Assembly (NCBI RefSeq): GCF_000428945.1
Contig: NZ_AUAX01000007.1
Coordinates: forward strand, 186,001-250,000
Reading direction: 5' to 3'
Source of the DNA: Hamadaea tsunoensis DSM 44101
Lineage (GTDB): Bacteria > Actinomycetota > Actinomycetes > Mycobacteriales > Micromonosporaceae
DNA length: 64,000 nucleotides
This document shows, piece after piece, positions 8,204 through 15,677 of the stretch. A program made the position numbers and the translations under genes. How positions within the stretch are numbered: position 1 is the first letter of the stretch; each line of letters starts with the position of its first letter. The notes under the pieces are model-generated. The model was not told where the DNA came from, ran no database searches, and was given only the letters and a program-made list of their open reading frames with translations.

Positions 8204-8961
8204 GACAGGACGTCGCGGGACCGGAAGGGCGCGGTCAGGAAGCGGCCGGTGGCCTTGCCGCGGGTGAGCCAGGCGACGCGGCTGCCGTTGGGGCCGCCGC
8301 GCAGGACGCGCTCGGCGAGCCAGGGGGTCACGGTCTCGACCCGGTCGGCGAGGATGTTGAAGATCTTCCGCACCTTCGCCAGTTCCTCGGGCGTGTAGTC
8401 GTGGGTGAGCAGATCGGTGACGACCATGCCGGGGGAGAGGTGGTGCACGGTGACGCCGGTGCCCGCGACCTCCTTGGCGAGGCTGTCGGTGACGTAGGTG
8501 ACGGCCCGCTTGGTCGCGCCGTAGACGGTGAGGCCGGGCTGGCGCATGCCGTTGGAGCCGAAGCCTTCCATGTTCCACAGCGCCCCGGAGCCCTGCGCGG
8601 TCATGCCGCCCAGCACCACGGCGCTGGTGTGCAGCAGGCCGGTCAGGTTGAGCCCGACGGTGGCGTCGATCGCCGCCGGGTCGAGTTCCCACAGTGGACG
8701 CCGGGCGGGGGACATGCCCGCGTTGTTGACCCACACATCGACCCGGTCGAACCGCTCGATCGCCGTGTCCCACAGGGACTGCACGGCGGCACGGTCGGTC
8801 ACGTCGGCGACGACGCCGACGCTGCCCGGCACGAGCTTCTGCGCCTCGGCGACCTCGCGGCGGCCGCAGAAGACCACCTGCGCGCCGCGGGCGGCGAACT
8901 CGCGTACCAGGCCGAGACCGATGCCGCGGGTGCCGCCGGTCACCACCACGACCTTGTTCAT
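8200..8961 (-). CDS. Short-chain dehydrogenase closely resembling chlorophyll b reductase (NOL/NYC1)
   Basis: The 253-aa protein starts at ATG 8961. A Rossmann TGGTRGIG lies at residues 8-15, NNAG at 79-82, and the catalytic pair Tyr147/Lys151 in YGATKRAV. What sets it apart from generic SDRs is NMEGFGSNG before the Tyr, with Ser136 eleven residues upstream, then HHLSPGMVVTDLL, then KIFNILAD. As I recall them, plant NOL proteins read NIDGAGSDG, YGATKRSV, HNLSPGMVTTDLL and FFINVLAE at the same places. NOL/NYC1 reduce the 7-formyl of chlorophyll b to hydroxymethyl, the first step of its breakdown. Its position beside the Rieske and bilin-reductase-like genes supports a tetrapyrrole substrate. 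The substrate itself is inferred. Confidence 0.85.
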   Translation of the reverse strand: MNKVVVVTGGTRGIGLGLVREFAARGAQVVFCGRREVAEAQKLVPGSVGVVADVTDRAAVQSLWDTAIERFDRVDVWVNNAGMSPARRPLWELDPAAIDATVGLNLTGLLHTSAVVLGGMTAQGSGALWNMEGFGSNGMRQPGLTVYGATKRAVTYVTDSLAKEVAGTGVTVHHLSPGMVVTDLLTHDYTPEELAKVRKIFNILADRVETVTPWLAERVLRGGPNGSRVAWLTRGKATGRFLTAPFRSRDVLS

Positions 8962-9929
8962 CGCGCCTCCCAGTCGAGCACTCCGTGCAGGACGCGGTCC
9001 AGGACGTTGCCCTGGAACACCTCGTAGACCACGGCCAGCCGGCCGCCCGCCGACATGCCGGGCTCGCTGTCGATCGCGAACTCGCGCGTCTTCACCTTCA
9101 CCGCGTCGGTGAAATGCCACCAGCCGAACACCGCGCGCCCGAATCCGGCCGCGTTGCCCCAGATCTCGGGCCCCTCGTAGAAGTGCCGGTTGCCGTCGCG
9201 CCGCGCGACGCACGAGGCCGTCCGCTCGATCGCGCCGCGCCAGCTCACCGTCCGCCGCGTGTGCAGCAGGTCGACGGGCTCCACCCCCAGCTCCACCTGT
9301 ACGCTGCCCCGCTTCTCCTGGTCGGCGCCCCAGGCTTCCAGCGTCCCGGCGTACGCGCCGCGCTGCTTGGTCGGCAGGATGAACGGGACCGGCCCCCGGC
9401 GGGACTCCCCGTCCAGGAAGGCGCGTACGCGTTCCCTCGTGGCCGGGTTCTCGCCGTGGTCGGTCGTGCGGGTGTAGACGCCGTTGAAGCAGCCGACGAC
9501 GGCCCAGCCCTGGTAGAGCGTGGACGAGTAGACCTGGGTCTCGCCGTCGGGCAGCACCTGGTTCCAGGTGTTGAGGTCGACCTGCCAGCCCGGACCGTAG
9601 TAGTGGGAGTCCACGAAGGACCCGTAGGGCTGGCCGGTGCCGTAGAAGTCCGGCCCGGTGTAGACGCGGTCGGCGTCGGAGTCGACGACCCCGAAGGCGA
9701 ACGGCGCGCCCAGCCGGAACTGTCCGGCCAGCGGGCCGCCGCCGATGAGGCCGCCGTCCATGTAGTAGGTCGTCACGCCGTCGGCGAAGACCGACGAGCG
9801 GCGGATCTCCTCGAAACCGCACCAGGTCCCGGTCGCGTCGAACAGCGACGGGCGGCCGTGCCACTCGCCCGCGATCCGCTTCTGCCACTCGCTGGGCCCG
9901 TTCGTGTTCTCGACAGCCCTCTCACTCAT
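8958..9929 (-). CDS. Unknown 323-aa beta-rich protein of the tetrapyrrole-type operon
   Basis: I cannot assign a family. The protein is soluble, with no signal peptide or membrane helix, and unusually rich in Trp, Tyr, Phe and Gly in an alternating pattern that suggests antiparallel beta sheet. It seems to have two similar halves: EWHGRPSLFDATGTWCGFEE opens one and GAYAGTLEAWGADQEKRGSV opens the other. Each is followed by Arg/Thr/Val-rich strands, which would fit a double beta-barrel such as a calycin/lipocalin, a common fold for tetrapyrrole binders. That is a guess. It overlaps the bilin-reductase-like gene by 8 bp and the NOL-like gene by 4 bp, so it is made together with the other enzymes. 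Confidence 0.7.
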   Translation of the reverse strand: MSERAVENTNGPSEWQKRIAGEWHGRPSLFDATGTWCGFEEIRRSSVFADGVTTYYMDGGLIGGGPLAGQFRLGAPFAFGVVDSDADRVYTGPDFYGTGQPYGSFVDSHYYGPGWQVDLNTWNQVLPDGETQVYSSTLYQGWAVVGCFNGVYTRTTDHGENPATRERVRAFLDGESRRGPVPFILPTKQRGAYAGTLEAWGADQEKRGSVQVELGVEPVDLLHTRRTVSWRGAIERTASCVARRDGNRHFYEGPEIWGNAAGFGRAVFGWWHFTDAVKVKTREFAIDSEPGMSAGGRLAVVYEVFQGNVLDRVLHGVLDWEAR

Positions 9930-10626
9930 CGGCCAGCAGCTCCCGCCGGATCGCGTCGGTGGTGTCGTCGCCGAGCAGCCGGGACACCTGGGCCCAGACC
10001 GGGTCGACGTCGCGGCTGAAGATGTTGGCGCGGACGGCCGCGTCCCGGGCGGCGAGATCCGTCCCGGCCGGCGCGGGCAGCCCCTTCTCCACCAGGTCGC
10101 CCCAATGGCCGGCGTACGCGTCTACGGCCGCCCGGATCTGCCCGAACGCCTCCTCGGTGGCGCGGTGCACCAGCATCCAGGGCGACATGACCGCCCGCTG
10201 CCGGGGCCCGACCGCCGCCGGGGTCAGCCCATCCAATGTGGACGTCCGCTCGAACGTCTCGGTCAGCGGCCGGTACGCGGCGTCCAGGTACTCCAGGTTG
10301 GTCGCCAGGTCGGCCCGGGAGATCAGGTCGAGGTGGAACGCGTGGTACGAGCCGCCGTAGACGGAGTCGAGCGTGAAATGCGGCACGGCCGAGTCCGCCG
10401 GCGTGAACGCGAAGATCATGTGGCTGTCCAGCTGGATCGGCGGCACGACCAGCCCGACGTAGACCAGCTTGGCCACGGCGTCACCCCGGAAGATCCGGGT
10501 GTGCCCGACCGGGTGCGGCGACATCGGGCTCACCAGATCGGCCAGCGGCGTCTCGACCTCCGTGAGGCCGTGGCGCGAGACGATCGCGCGCAGGGTCTGG
10601 TCGCACAGGTCGAACGGCAGGCTCAT
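9922..10626 (-). CDS. Red chlorophyll catabolite reductase-like protein (bilin reductase superfamily), copy 1
   Basis: The 234-aa protein starts at ATG 10626. The segment VPHFTLDSVYGGSYHAFHLDL (81-101), then ISRADLATNLEYLDAAY, matches from memory the core of plant RCCR, which has NFVVELIQ...LVLILDLPHRKDLVLNPDYLKEYY. A later MSPWMLVHRATEEAF block and an ARDAAVRANIFSRDVDPVW block align with the RCCR C-terminal half. RCCR reduces the linear tetrapyrrole made by pheophorbide a oxygenase, with electrons from ferredoxin. Its gene overlaps the Rieske oxygenase gene by 4 bp, exactly the enzyme pair coupled in plants. No ferredoxin gene is visible in the window. The superfamily call is good; the exact substrate is inferred. 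Confidence 0.78.
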   Translation of the reverse strand: MSLPFDLCDQTLRAIVSRHGLTEVETPLADLVSPMSPHPVGHTRIFRGDAVAKLVYVGLVVPPIQLDSHMIFAFTPADSAVPHFTLDSVYGGSYHAFHLDLISRADLATNLEYLDAAYRPLTETFERTSTLDGLTPAAVGPRQRAVMSPWMLVHRATEEAFGQIRAAVDAYAGHWGDLVEKGLPAPAGTDLAARDAAVRANIFSRDVDPVWAQVSRLLGDDTTDAIRRELLADE

Positions 10627-11822
10627 GCGGACTCCTCGGCAAGGGGTGCGGTGTCGGCGGACGCCCAGGCGTCGGCCACGCTGGGGTGCTCGCCCCGGGC
10701 CTTGTGCACCCAGGCGCGGGCGAGTTCGGGGTTCTCCCGGCGGGCCGGGCTCGGGATGACCGTCGCCGTACGCTTCGGCACGTCACCGGTGATCGTGTCC
10801 TCGTCGGACAGCAGCCAGCCCTGCGCCGCCAGCTCCTGCCGCCGCCGCCGGTACGCGACCGCGATCAGGTCGCTCTTGATGTGCAGTTCGGCGCCGAGGT
10901 CGAACGGGAGCAGCTCGGGGCGCACCTTGTCGACGACGGCCGCGTCCTGATAGAAGATCTTGAGCGTACGCTGGACCGCGTTCTTGTCGGCCCACTTGCC
11001 GGTGAAGAACGTCCGCAGCGCCACCCACTTCACGAGCGTGTGCGTGTCGTCGATCGGGATGTTCGTGTCGTAGATGACGAGGTCGCCGATGGGCAGCCGG
11101 ACGTGTAGCTTGATCATGTTCGGCAGCATCCACCCCGCCGACGTGCGCACCGGCGGCCGGTTGGCCAGCTTGGCCTTGTCCCGGTTGAGGGCCGCCCAGA
11201 GGCCGCGCGGGCGTGGCGGGTGCAGGTCGACCGTGGCGAACGCCGACCATTCGTCGGGCTGGTCGAGCTCGTACTCGGGCACCTCGGGGCGCTCGGGGTT
11301 GCCGAACGCGCCCGCGTGGACGAACGGCGCGTGCGCGATGTCGCAGCCGTTCTCCAGGATGCGCTCGTAGTTGGCGTTCCAGAGGAACTCGCCGGTGACC
11401 GCGCGGAACCTGCCGCCGTTCTCGACGAGGTCGTCGAATTCCGGCCAGACCGGCATCGGCGGCCGCTCGGCCTCGGGCAGGTCGCCGAGGTAGACCCAGA
11501 CGAAGCCGTACTTCTCCTGCACCGGGTACGAGTCGACGCGGGCCTTACGCGGGATCGGCCGGCCGGGCAGGTTCGCGGGGATCTTGGTGCACTGGCCGTC
11601 CGGCTCGTACTCCCAGCCGTGATACGGGCACACGATGCAGTCGTCCTTGACCGTCCCGCCCGACAGCGCCGCCCCCCGGTGTACGCAGAGGTCCGACAGC
11701 GCCACCGGCCGCCCCTTCGGCGTGCGGTAGAGCGCGAGGTGCTGGCCGAGGGCGGTGACGCGTACCGGCTTGGTGGTGACGCGGTCGGCGAATTCGACCG
11801 CGTACCAGAAGTTCTTCAACAT
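10623..11822 (-). CDS. Pheophorbide a oxygenase-like Rieske non-heme iron oxygenase
   Basis: The 399-aa protein starts at ATG 11822 with GGAGG upstream. The Rieske centre is complete: Cys46-x-His48 in CVHRG and Cys65-x2-His68 in CPYHGW. The mononuclear iron site lies in NYERILENGCDIAHAPFVH, with His164 and His169 as ligands. The context CTKIPANLPGR after the Rieske motif and ERILEN before the iron site resemble the PaO/TIC55/chlorophyllide a oxygenase group more than the bacterial aromatic-ring dioxygenases. PaO opens the chlorin ring of pheophorbide a. It is single-component here, so a reductase must be supplied from elsewhere. Related bacterial Rieske enzymes attack steroids and aromatics; the neighbours favour a tetrapyrrole. 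Confidence 0.82.
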   Translation of the reverse strand: MLKNFWYAVEFADRVTTKPVRVTALGQHLALYRTPKGRPVALSDLCVHRGAALSGGTVKDDCIVCPYHGWEYEPDGQCTKIPANLPGRPIPRKARVDSYPVQEKYGFVWVYLGDLPEAERPPMPVWPEFDDLVENGGRFRAVTGEFLWNANYERILENGCDIAHAPFVHAGAFGNPERPEVPEYELDQPDEWSAFATVDLHPPRPRGLWAALNRDKAKLANRPPVRTSAGWMLPNMIKLHVRLPIGDLVIYDTNIPIDDTHTLVKWVALRTFFTGKWADKNAVQRTLKIFYQDAAVVDKVRPELLPFDLGAELHIKSDLIAVAYRRRRQELAAQGWLLSDEDTITGDVPKRTATVIPSPARRENPELARAWVHKARGEHPSVADAWASADTAPLAEESA

Positions 11823-11825
11823 GGC

Positions 11826-12803
11826 TTACCTCCGCTGCAGTGCTGCGACGCCGGGGGCGGCGAGGAGCGGGTCGAGAGCGTCGGCGGCCCCGCCGAGATG
11901 GCGGGCGCAGAACGCCGTGACGAGGTCGCCGAGCAGGTCGCGGATCGCCTCCGGGTCGCCTTCGGCGTCGCGGTCCAGGAAGGCGCGCGCCGCGGTGTGG
12001 TCGACCGGGTCCGCGATCGCGAAGTGGTTGGCCCCGGCCAGGTGGACGAGCAGGTTCGCGCCGTCCCGGTCCGGCAGGGCCTCGTCGAACGTCCGCGCGA
12101 TCGGGTCGCGCCGGGTCGCCGCGTCCTCGCCGTAGCGGTCGGCCGAGCCGAGGATGACGCCGTCGCGCGTACCGGCGGCGAGCAGGACCGGGCAGTCGGC
12201 CTGGGCGGGCAGCACGGTTCCGGCCGGCCAGCCGAGCATCGTGGCGACCATCGTGTGCGCGCCGTACGTAGCGACGGCCTTCACCTCGGGGAAGTACCGC
12301 GCCGACTGCAACGCGACCGTCCCGCCCGCGGAGTGCCCGATGAGGGCCACCCGGCTCAGGTCGAGGACGCCGTCCAGCGGCTCGCCGAGCTTCGCCACCG
12401 CGTCCAGCACCGGCCGCAGTGACGGCGTCGTCGGGCGGGTGCCGTAGCCGGCCGGGCGGGCGGCGTCGAGGTCCACGCCGGGGGTGATGCCGTTGAGGCC
12501 GCCGAAGAGCGTACCGACCCAGTCGTAGGTGACCGCGGCGATCCCGGCGGCGGCCAGGCGGCAGGCCAGCCACCGGTACGCCTCCTGCCCGACGTTGACG
12601 CCGGACACGATGACCGCCACCGGATAGGGCGCGCCGGACCGGTCGGCGGCCATCACGCCCGACAGCCGCTCGCGGTCGCTGCCGTCGGGCGCGGCCGGGT
12701 AGAACACTCGCAAGTGGACGGTGTCGTAGGGCGGCTCGTGCCCGGGCACCGCGGCCGCCGCCCAGATCGAGCGGATCACCGGGCTCGGCGTCTCTGAGTT
12801 CAC
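11826..12803 (-). CDS. Chlorophyllase-like alpha/beta hydrolase, cytoplasmic
   Basis: The 325-aa protein starts at GTG 12803 (4-bp overlap with the upstream gene). It has an alpha/beta hydrolase fold with nucleophile Ser158 in GHSAGG, Asp214 in GTRDG and His260 in GANHF. The oxyanion region reads VSGVNVGQEAYRWLACRLA followed by GIAAVTYDW, the arrangement of chlorophyllases (plant form roughly HGF...YSxLL...GFIVVAPQ) rather than that of standard lipases. There is no signal peptide. It shares the unusual GxNVG and GANH(F/Y) signatures with the secreted hydrolase at 24078. Chlorophyllase removes phytol from chlorophyll. A dienelactone-hydrolase-type ester or lactone substrate is the main alternative. 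Confidence 0.75.
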   Translation of the reverse strand: MNSETPSPVIRSIWAAAAVPGHEPPYDTVHLRVFYPAAPDGSDRERLSGVMAADRSGAPYPVAVIVSGVNVGQEAYRWLACRLAAAGIAAVTYDWVGTLFGGLNGITPGVDLDAARPAGYGTRPTTPSLRPVLDAVAKLGEPLDGVLDLSRVALIGHSAGGTVALQSARYFPEVKAVATYGAHTMVATMLGWPAGTVLPAQADCPVLLAAGTRDGVILGSADRYGEDAATRRDPIARTFDEALPDRDGANLLVHLAGANHFAIADPVDHTAARAFLDRDAEGDPEAIRDLLGDLVTAFCARHLGGAADALDPLLAAPGVAALQRR

Positions 12804-13603
12804 AGCGGCCGCGCCAGCTGCCGGTCGCCGCCCCAGAGGCCGCGTACCAGCTTGTCGGTGGTCTCCTGGCCGAAGAAGCGTACGCCCATCACGTTGGCCG
12901 GGTCCCGCTCGGCGATGTTGCGCCGCACGCGCAGGTCGGTCTCGGCCAGCGCGGCCCGCTCGGCGGCCGGGACCGGTTCGGCGGCGTCGACCCAGCCCAG
13001 CCACCGGTCGACGTGGGCGTGCAGGCGCGCGGCGACGATGTCGAGGTTGCGCTCGCTGCGCTCGAACGAATAGCAGTACGCCGTCGGGCTCAGGCTGGCC
13101 CGGATGAACCCGGCCCGGCTGACGAAGTACTCGAACTGGGGGTCGCCGCGCAGCTCCAGCCATTCGGCGTCGAGCGGGGCGTAGTAGCGGTCGTAGTAGT
13201 CGCCGTCCACCATGAGGTTCGTGCGCGGCACCGAGTCGAGATAGAACCAGCCCTGCGGCCAGACGAGCAGGGCGATGCCCAGGTGCGGCACCTTGATCTG
13301 CGGCCCGAGCCAGCAGGTCAGGTGGAGGTTGGCGAAGCTGGCGGCGGGATTGCCCAGCCACGAGTGCACCATCCAGTCCACCTCCGGCCCCGCGTACGCG
13401 GCCAGCGAACCGCCCGGCCCGTCCGGATAGCCGCCGTAGCTCTCCAGTTCCAATGTGGATGGATCGCGGGCCGTCTCGAACCGGGCGTCGATCTTCGCCT
13501 TCAGCTCGGCCAGCAGCTGCTGGTACCGGTGGAACGTGTCGTGCACGTCGACCACGGGCGACGAGTCGACCATGTCCTCGACGTGCTGGAGGGTCTCGGC
13601 CAC
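12800..13603 (-). CDS. Bilin reductase/RCCR superfamily protein, copy 2
   Basis: The 267-aa protein starts at GTG 13603. The central block VPHLGIALLVWPQGWFYLDS (105-124), then VPRTNLMVDGDYYDRYYAPL, has the ferredoxin-dependent bilin reductase pattern: PH(L/F)G, alternating strands, then a run ending in YY. The downstream AGFIRASLSPTAYCYSFERSERN block and the ETDLRVRRNIAERDPANV block parallel the same regions of copy 1 and of plant RCCR. Overall identity between the two copies is clearly low, so they probably do different reductions or one serves a scaffolding role. It lies between the nitrilase (6-bp gap) and the chlorophyllase-like gene (4-bp overlap). Confidence 0.72.
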   Translation of the reverse strand: MAETLQHVEDMVDSSPVVDVHDTFHRYQQLLAELKAKIDARFETARDPSTLELESYGGYPDGPGGSLAAYAGPEVDWMVHSWLGNPAASFANLHLTCWLGPQIKVPHLGIALLVWPQGWFYLDSVPRTNLMVDGDYYDRYYAPLDAEWLELRGDPQFEYFVSRAGFIRASLSPTAYCYSFERSERNLDIVAARLHAHVDRWLGWVDAAEPVPAAERAALAETDLRVRRNIAERDPANVMGVRFFGQETTDKLVRGLWGGDRQLARPL

Positions 13604-13609
13604 CGTGGC

Positions 13610-15205
13610 CTACCTTTCGAGGAGGGCGCCGACGAGCCGCCAGGGACGGCCGTCGACGAGGTTGGTCTGCCGGGAAACGTTGCGGTTGGCCGCCTGCGCG
13701 GGCGCGACGGTCGCGCGTACGGCGCTCGCGTCCGGTGGCACCGGCGTGACGAGGGGGTGGCTGATCCGCCCGGTGAACGGGTTCGCCCAGGCGGTCCAGA
13801 GGGTGAAGTCGGGGGAGAGGGCGTAGATCGCGCCGGGCTTCCCGGCGGGCGCCGCGGCGATCACGTTCAGCCGGTTCTCGGCCGCCCGCTCCGGCAGCCC
13901 GTACGCGAGTTCCCAGTCCTCCTGCGGGTCGACCGCGGCCACGACCACGTCCGCGTCGGCGATCGCGGCCAGCCGGAACGTCTCGGGGTAGATGGTGTCG
14001 TCGCCCGCCAGCAGGATCAACCGGCCCCACGGCAGATCGAAAGTGGACAGCTGGCTGTCCGTCCAGTCCGGTGCCCCCGCCCGCTCGTCCGCCCGGCGGT
14101 GCAAGGGCGCCTGCGCGCCCAGCACGCCCGTCGCGTCGACGAGAACCGTGTGCGCCCCGCCGGTCGCGACGCCGTGGGCGGCGCTCCCCGCCAGCGCGGC
14201 TACCAGATCCACCGGGGCCAGGCCGTCGGCCACCACCAGTTCCACGCCGTCCAGTGCCGCGCTGCGCGCCTCGGCGGCTGCTGCGGGTCCGCGTACGAGC
14301 GCGACTCGCAGGCGCTCGACGCCCGCCGGGCGCAGCCGGCCGGTCGGCTGTTCGGCGAGCGGTCCGTAGAGGTCGGGGCGGCGGGACGCGTACACGTGGG
14401 TGCCGTCGGGGCGCTGCTTCGCGTCGGCCAGCGCCGGGTCGATGTCCGCGATCACGACCGCCTCGCCCGTGCGCGGTCCCCGCGCGACCACCGTGCCGTC
14501 CGGCGCCACGATCTGGCTCTCGCCCGCGCCGTGCAGCCATTCCGGGGGTACGCCGAGCGCGGCGCTGATGCGCGGCAGGTGCTCCTCGGGCAGCAGCGGG
14601 CCGACCTTGTTGGCCGCGACGACCCACACCTTGTTCTCGGCCGCGCGGACCGGCACGTGCAGGCTCGCCTCGTCCGTGGCGAACGAGTTCAGGCTGTTGA
14701 GCAGCAGCTGCGCCCCGCGCAACGCCAGTCCCCGGGTCACCTCGGAGATGACGCCTTCCATGCAGGCGTACATGCCGATGCGGCCGAGCGGGGTGTCGAT
14801 CACCGGGCCGGTCTCGACCGCGGGATCGAGATGGTCGTTCTCGGCGCCCATCAACGTCTGCTTGTCGCACCGGCCGAGCACCGTGCCGTCCGGTCCGAAC
14901 AGGAAGTTCGTGCCGCCCGTGCGCCCGTCCGCGTACGCGTGCGTGACGTTGATCTTCACGTGTAACCGGTGCCGGGCGGCCCGTTCGGCGACGGCGGACA
15001 GGAAGTCGTCACCGTCCCGGGTGGCCAGCTCGTGCGCCTGCTCGCGGGACGCGTACCAGGAGAGGTGGTTGCAGAACTCCGGGAGCACGACGAGCTGCGC
15101 GCCCTGCGCGGCGGCGGCGTCGATCAGGCGCAGGCAGGCGGCGAGGTTGGCCGCGATGTCCTGACCGGCTTGCAGTTGGACCGCCGCGACGCGGATGGCT
15201 GCCAT
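13610..15205 (-). CDS. Tandem nitrilase-superfamily hydrolase (second domain degenerate)
   Basis: The 531-aa product is about twice the usual nitrilase length. Residues 1-275 form a complete carbon-nitrogen hydrolase domain with the Glu of PEFCN, the Lys of CDKQTLMG and the nucleophile Cys of YACMEG. Residues ~300-510 repeat the fold (LRVALVRG, WGRLILLAGDD, AAENRLNVIAAA) but lack a recognisable Cys at the nucleophile position, so this half is probably structural. It hydrolyses a non-peptide C-N bond, an amide or nitrile. ATG 15205 follows GGAGG. It is the first gene of the nine-gene operon, directly behind the palindromic operator at 15230. Confidence 0.82.
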   Translation of the reverse strand: MAAIRVAAVQLQAGQDIAANLAACLRLIDAAAAQGAQLVVLPEFCNHLSWYASREQAHELATRDGDDFLSAVAERAARHRLHVKINVTHAYADGRTGGTNFLFGPDGTVLGRCDKQTLMGAENDHLDPAVETGPVIDTPLGRIGMYACMEGVISEVTRGLALRGAQLLLNSLNSFATDEASLHVPVRAAENKVWVVAANKVGPLLPEEHLPRISAALGVPPEWLHGAGESQIVAPDGTVVARGPRTGEAVVIADIDPALADAKQRPDGTHVYASRRPDLYGPLAEQPTGRLRPAGVERLRVALVRGPAAAAEARSAALDGVELVVADGLAPVDLVAALAGSAAHGVATGGAHTVLVDATGVLGAQAPLHRRADERAGAPDWTDSQLSTFDLPWGRLILLAGDDTIYPETFRLAAIADADVVVAAVDPQEDWELAYGLPERAAENRLNVIAAAPAGKPGAIYALSPDFTLWTAWANPFTGRISHPLVTPVPPDASAVRATVAPAQAANRNVSRQTNLVDGRPWRLVGALLER

Positions 15206-15229
15206 TCTCGGGCCTCCGGTTCCCCTAGC

Positions 15230-15242
15230 GAAACGCTGTTTC
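15230..15242. promoter_or_regulatory. Island operator A, GAAAC-GCT-GTTTC
   Basis: This perfect 5+3+5 palindrome (with a further C after it) lies in the 89-bp divergent region between the nitrilase operon and the Dabb gene. It is one of seven matching sites in the island. The leader after it on the minus strand (GTTTCGCTAGGGGAACCGGAGG) is nearly the same as that after operator G, suggesting a shared promoter layout. The best candidate binder is the IclR-family protein at 23036. Confidence 0.75.
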
Positions 15243-15294
15243 CAGAAACTACACTCCGAACAACTTTTGCAACAGGGGTCCGACGGAGGTTGCC

Positions 15295-15603
15295 GTGCTT
15301 GTTCACGTGGTCGTGATGAAGTTCGCCGACGCGGCCGACGCCGCCGGGGCGAAGGCGCGGCTGGAGGCGCTGATCGGGGTGGTGCCGTCGATCCGGTCGC
15401 TGCGCGTGCACCTCGACGAGCTGCGGACCGAGGTGTCCGGCGACCTGGTCATGGTCAGCGAGCACGACGACGCGGACGGGCTGCGCGCGTACCAGGCGCA
15501 TCCCGCGCACCTGGAGGTCGGCGCGTGGCTGCGGACGCGCCTGTCCGCCCGGACGGCCGTCGACTACACGGCGGCCCCGGCAACAGCTTCGATGACCGAA
15601 TAG
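15295..15603 (+). CDS. Dabb-family (stress-responsive A/B barrel) small protein
   Basis: The 102-aa protein starts at GTG 15295. The N-terminal VHVVVMKFADAADAAGAKARLEAL and central SIRSLRVHLDEL are typical of ferredoxin-like alpha/beta barrel (Dabb) domains, which dimerise and either bind small hydrophobic ligands or catalyse cyclisation and hydrolysis. The partially conserved YxxHPxH motif (YQAHPAHLEV) is present. It is divergent from the nitrilase operon and shares operator A with it, so it belongs to the same regulon. Its reaction is unknown. Confidence 0.8.
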   Translation: MLVHVVVMKFADAADAAGAKARLEALIGVVPSIRSLRVHLDELRTEVSGDLVMVSEHDDADGLRAYQAHPAHLEVGAWLRTRLSARTAVDYTAAPATASMTE

Positions 15604-15624
15604 TTCGACCATCGAAGTAGTCTG

Positions 15625-15676
15625 CCGCCGGCCGGCGGGTACCGCAACCCCTCTCGGTCAGCTCCCCGGCCGGCGG
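15625..15676. terminator. GC-rich inverted repeat between convergent genes
   Basis: CCGCCGGCCGG (15625-15635) pairs perfectly with CCGGCCGGCGG (15666-15676) across a 30-nt loop. It lies exactly between the ends of the Dabb gene and the aldehyde dehydrogenase gene, so it probably ends transcription in both directions. No U-tract is seen, as is usual in actinomycetes. Confidence 0.5.
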
Positions 15677-15677
15677 A

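Noticed and set aside
11826-14870. A very long open frame spanning the hydrolase, RCCR-like and nitrilase genes on the minus strand
   Set aside because: Its upstream part overlaps well-supported genes in another frame and reads as Arg/Gly/Pro-rich shadow sequence caused by high GC; only the final hydrolase part is real.
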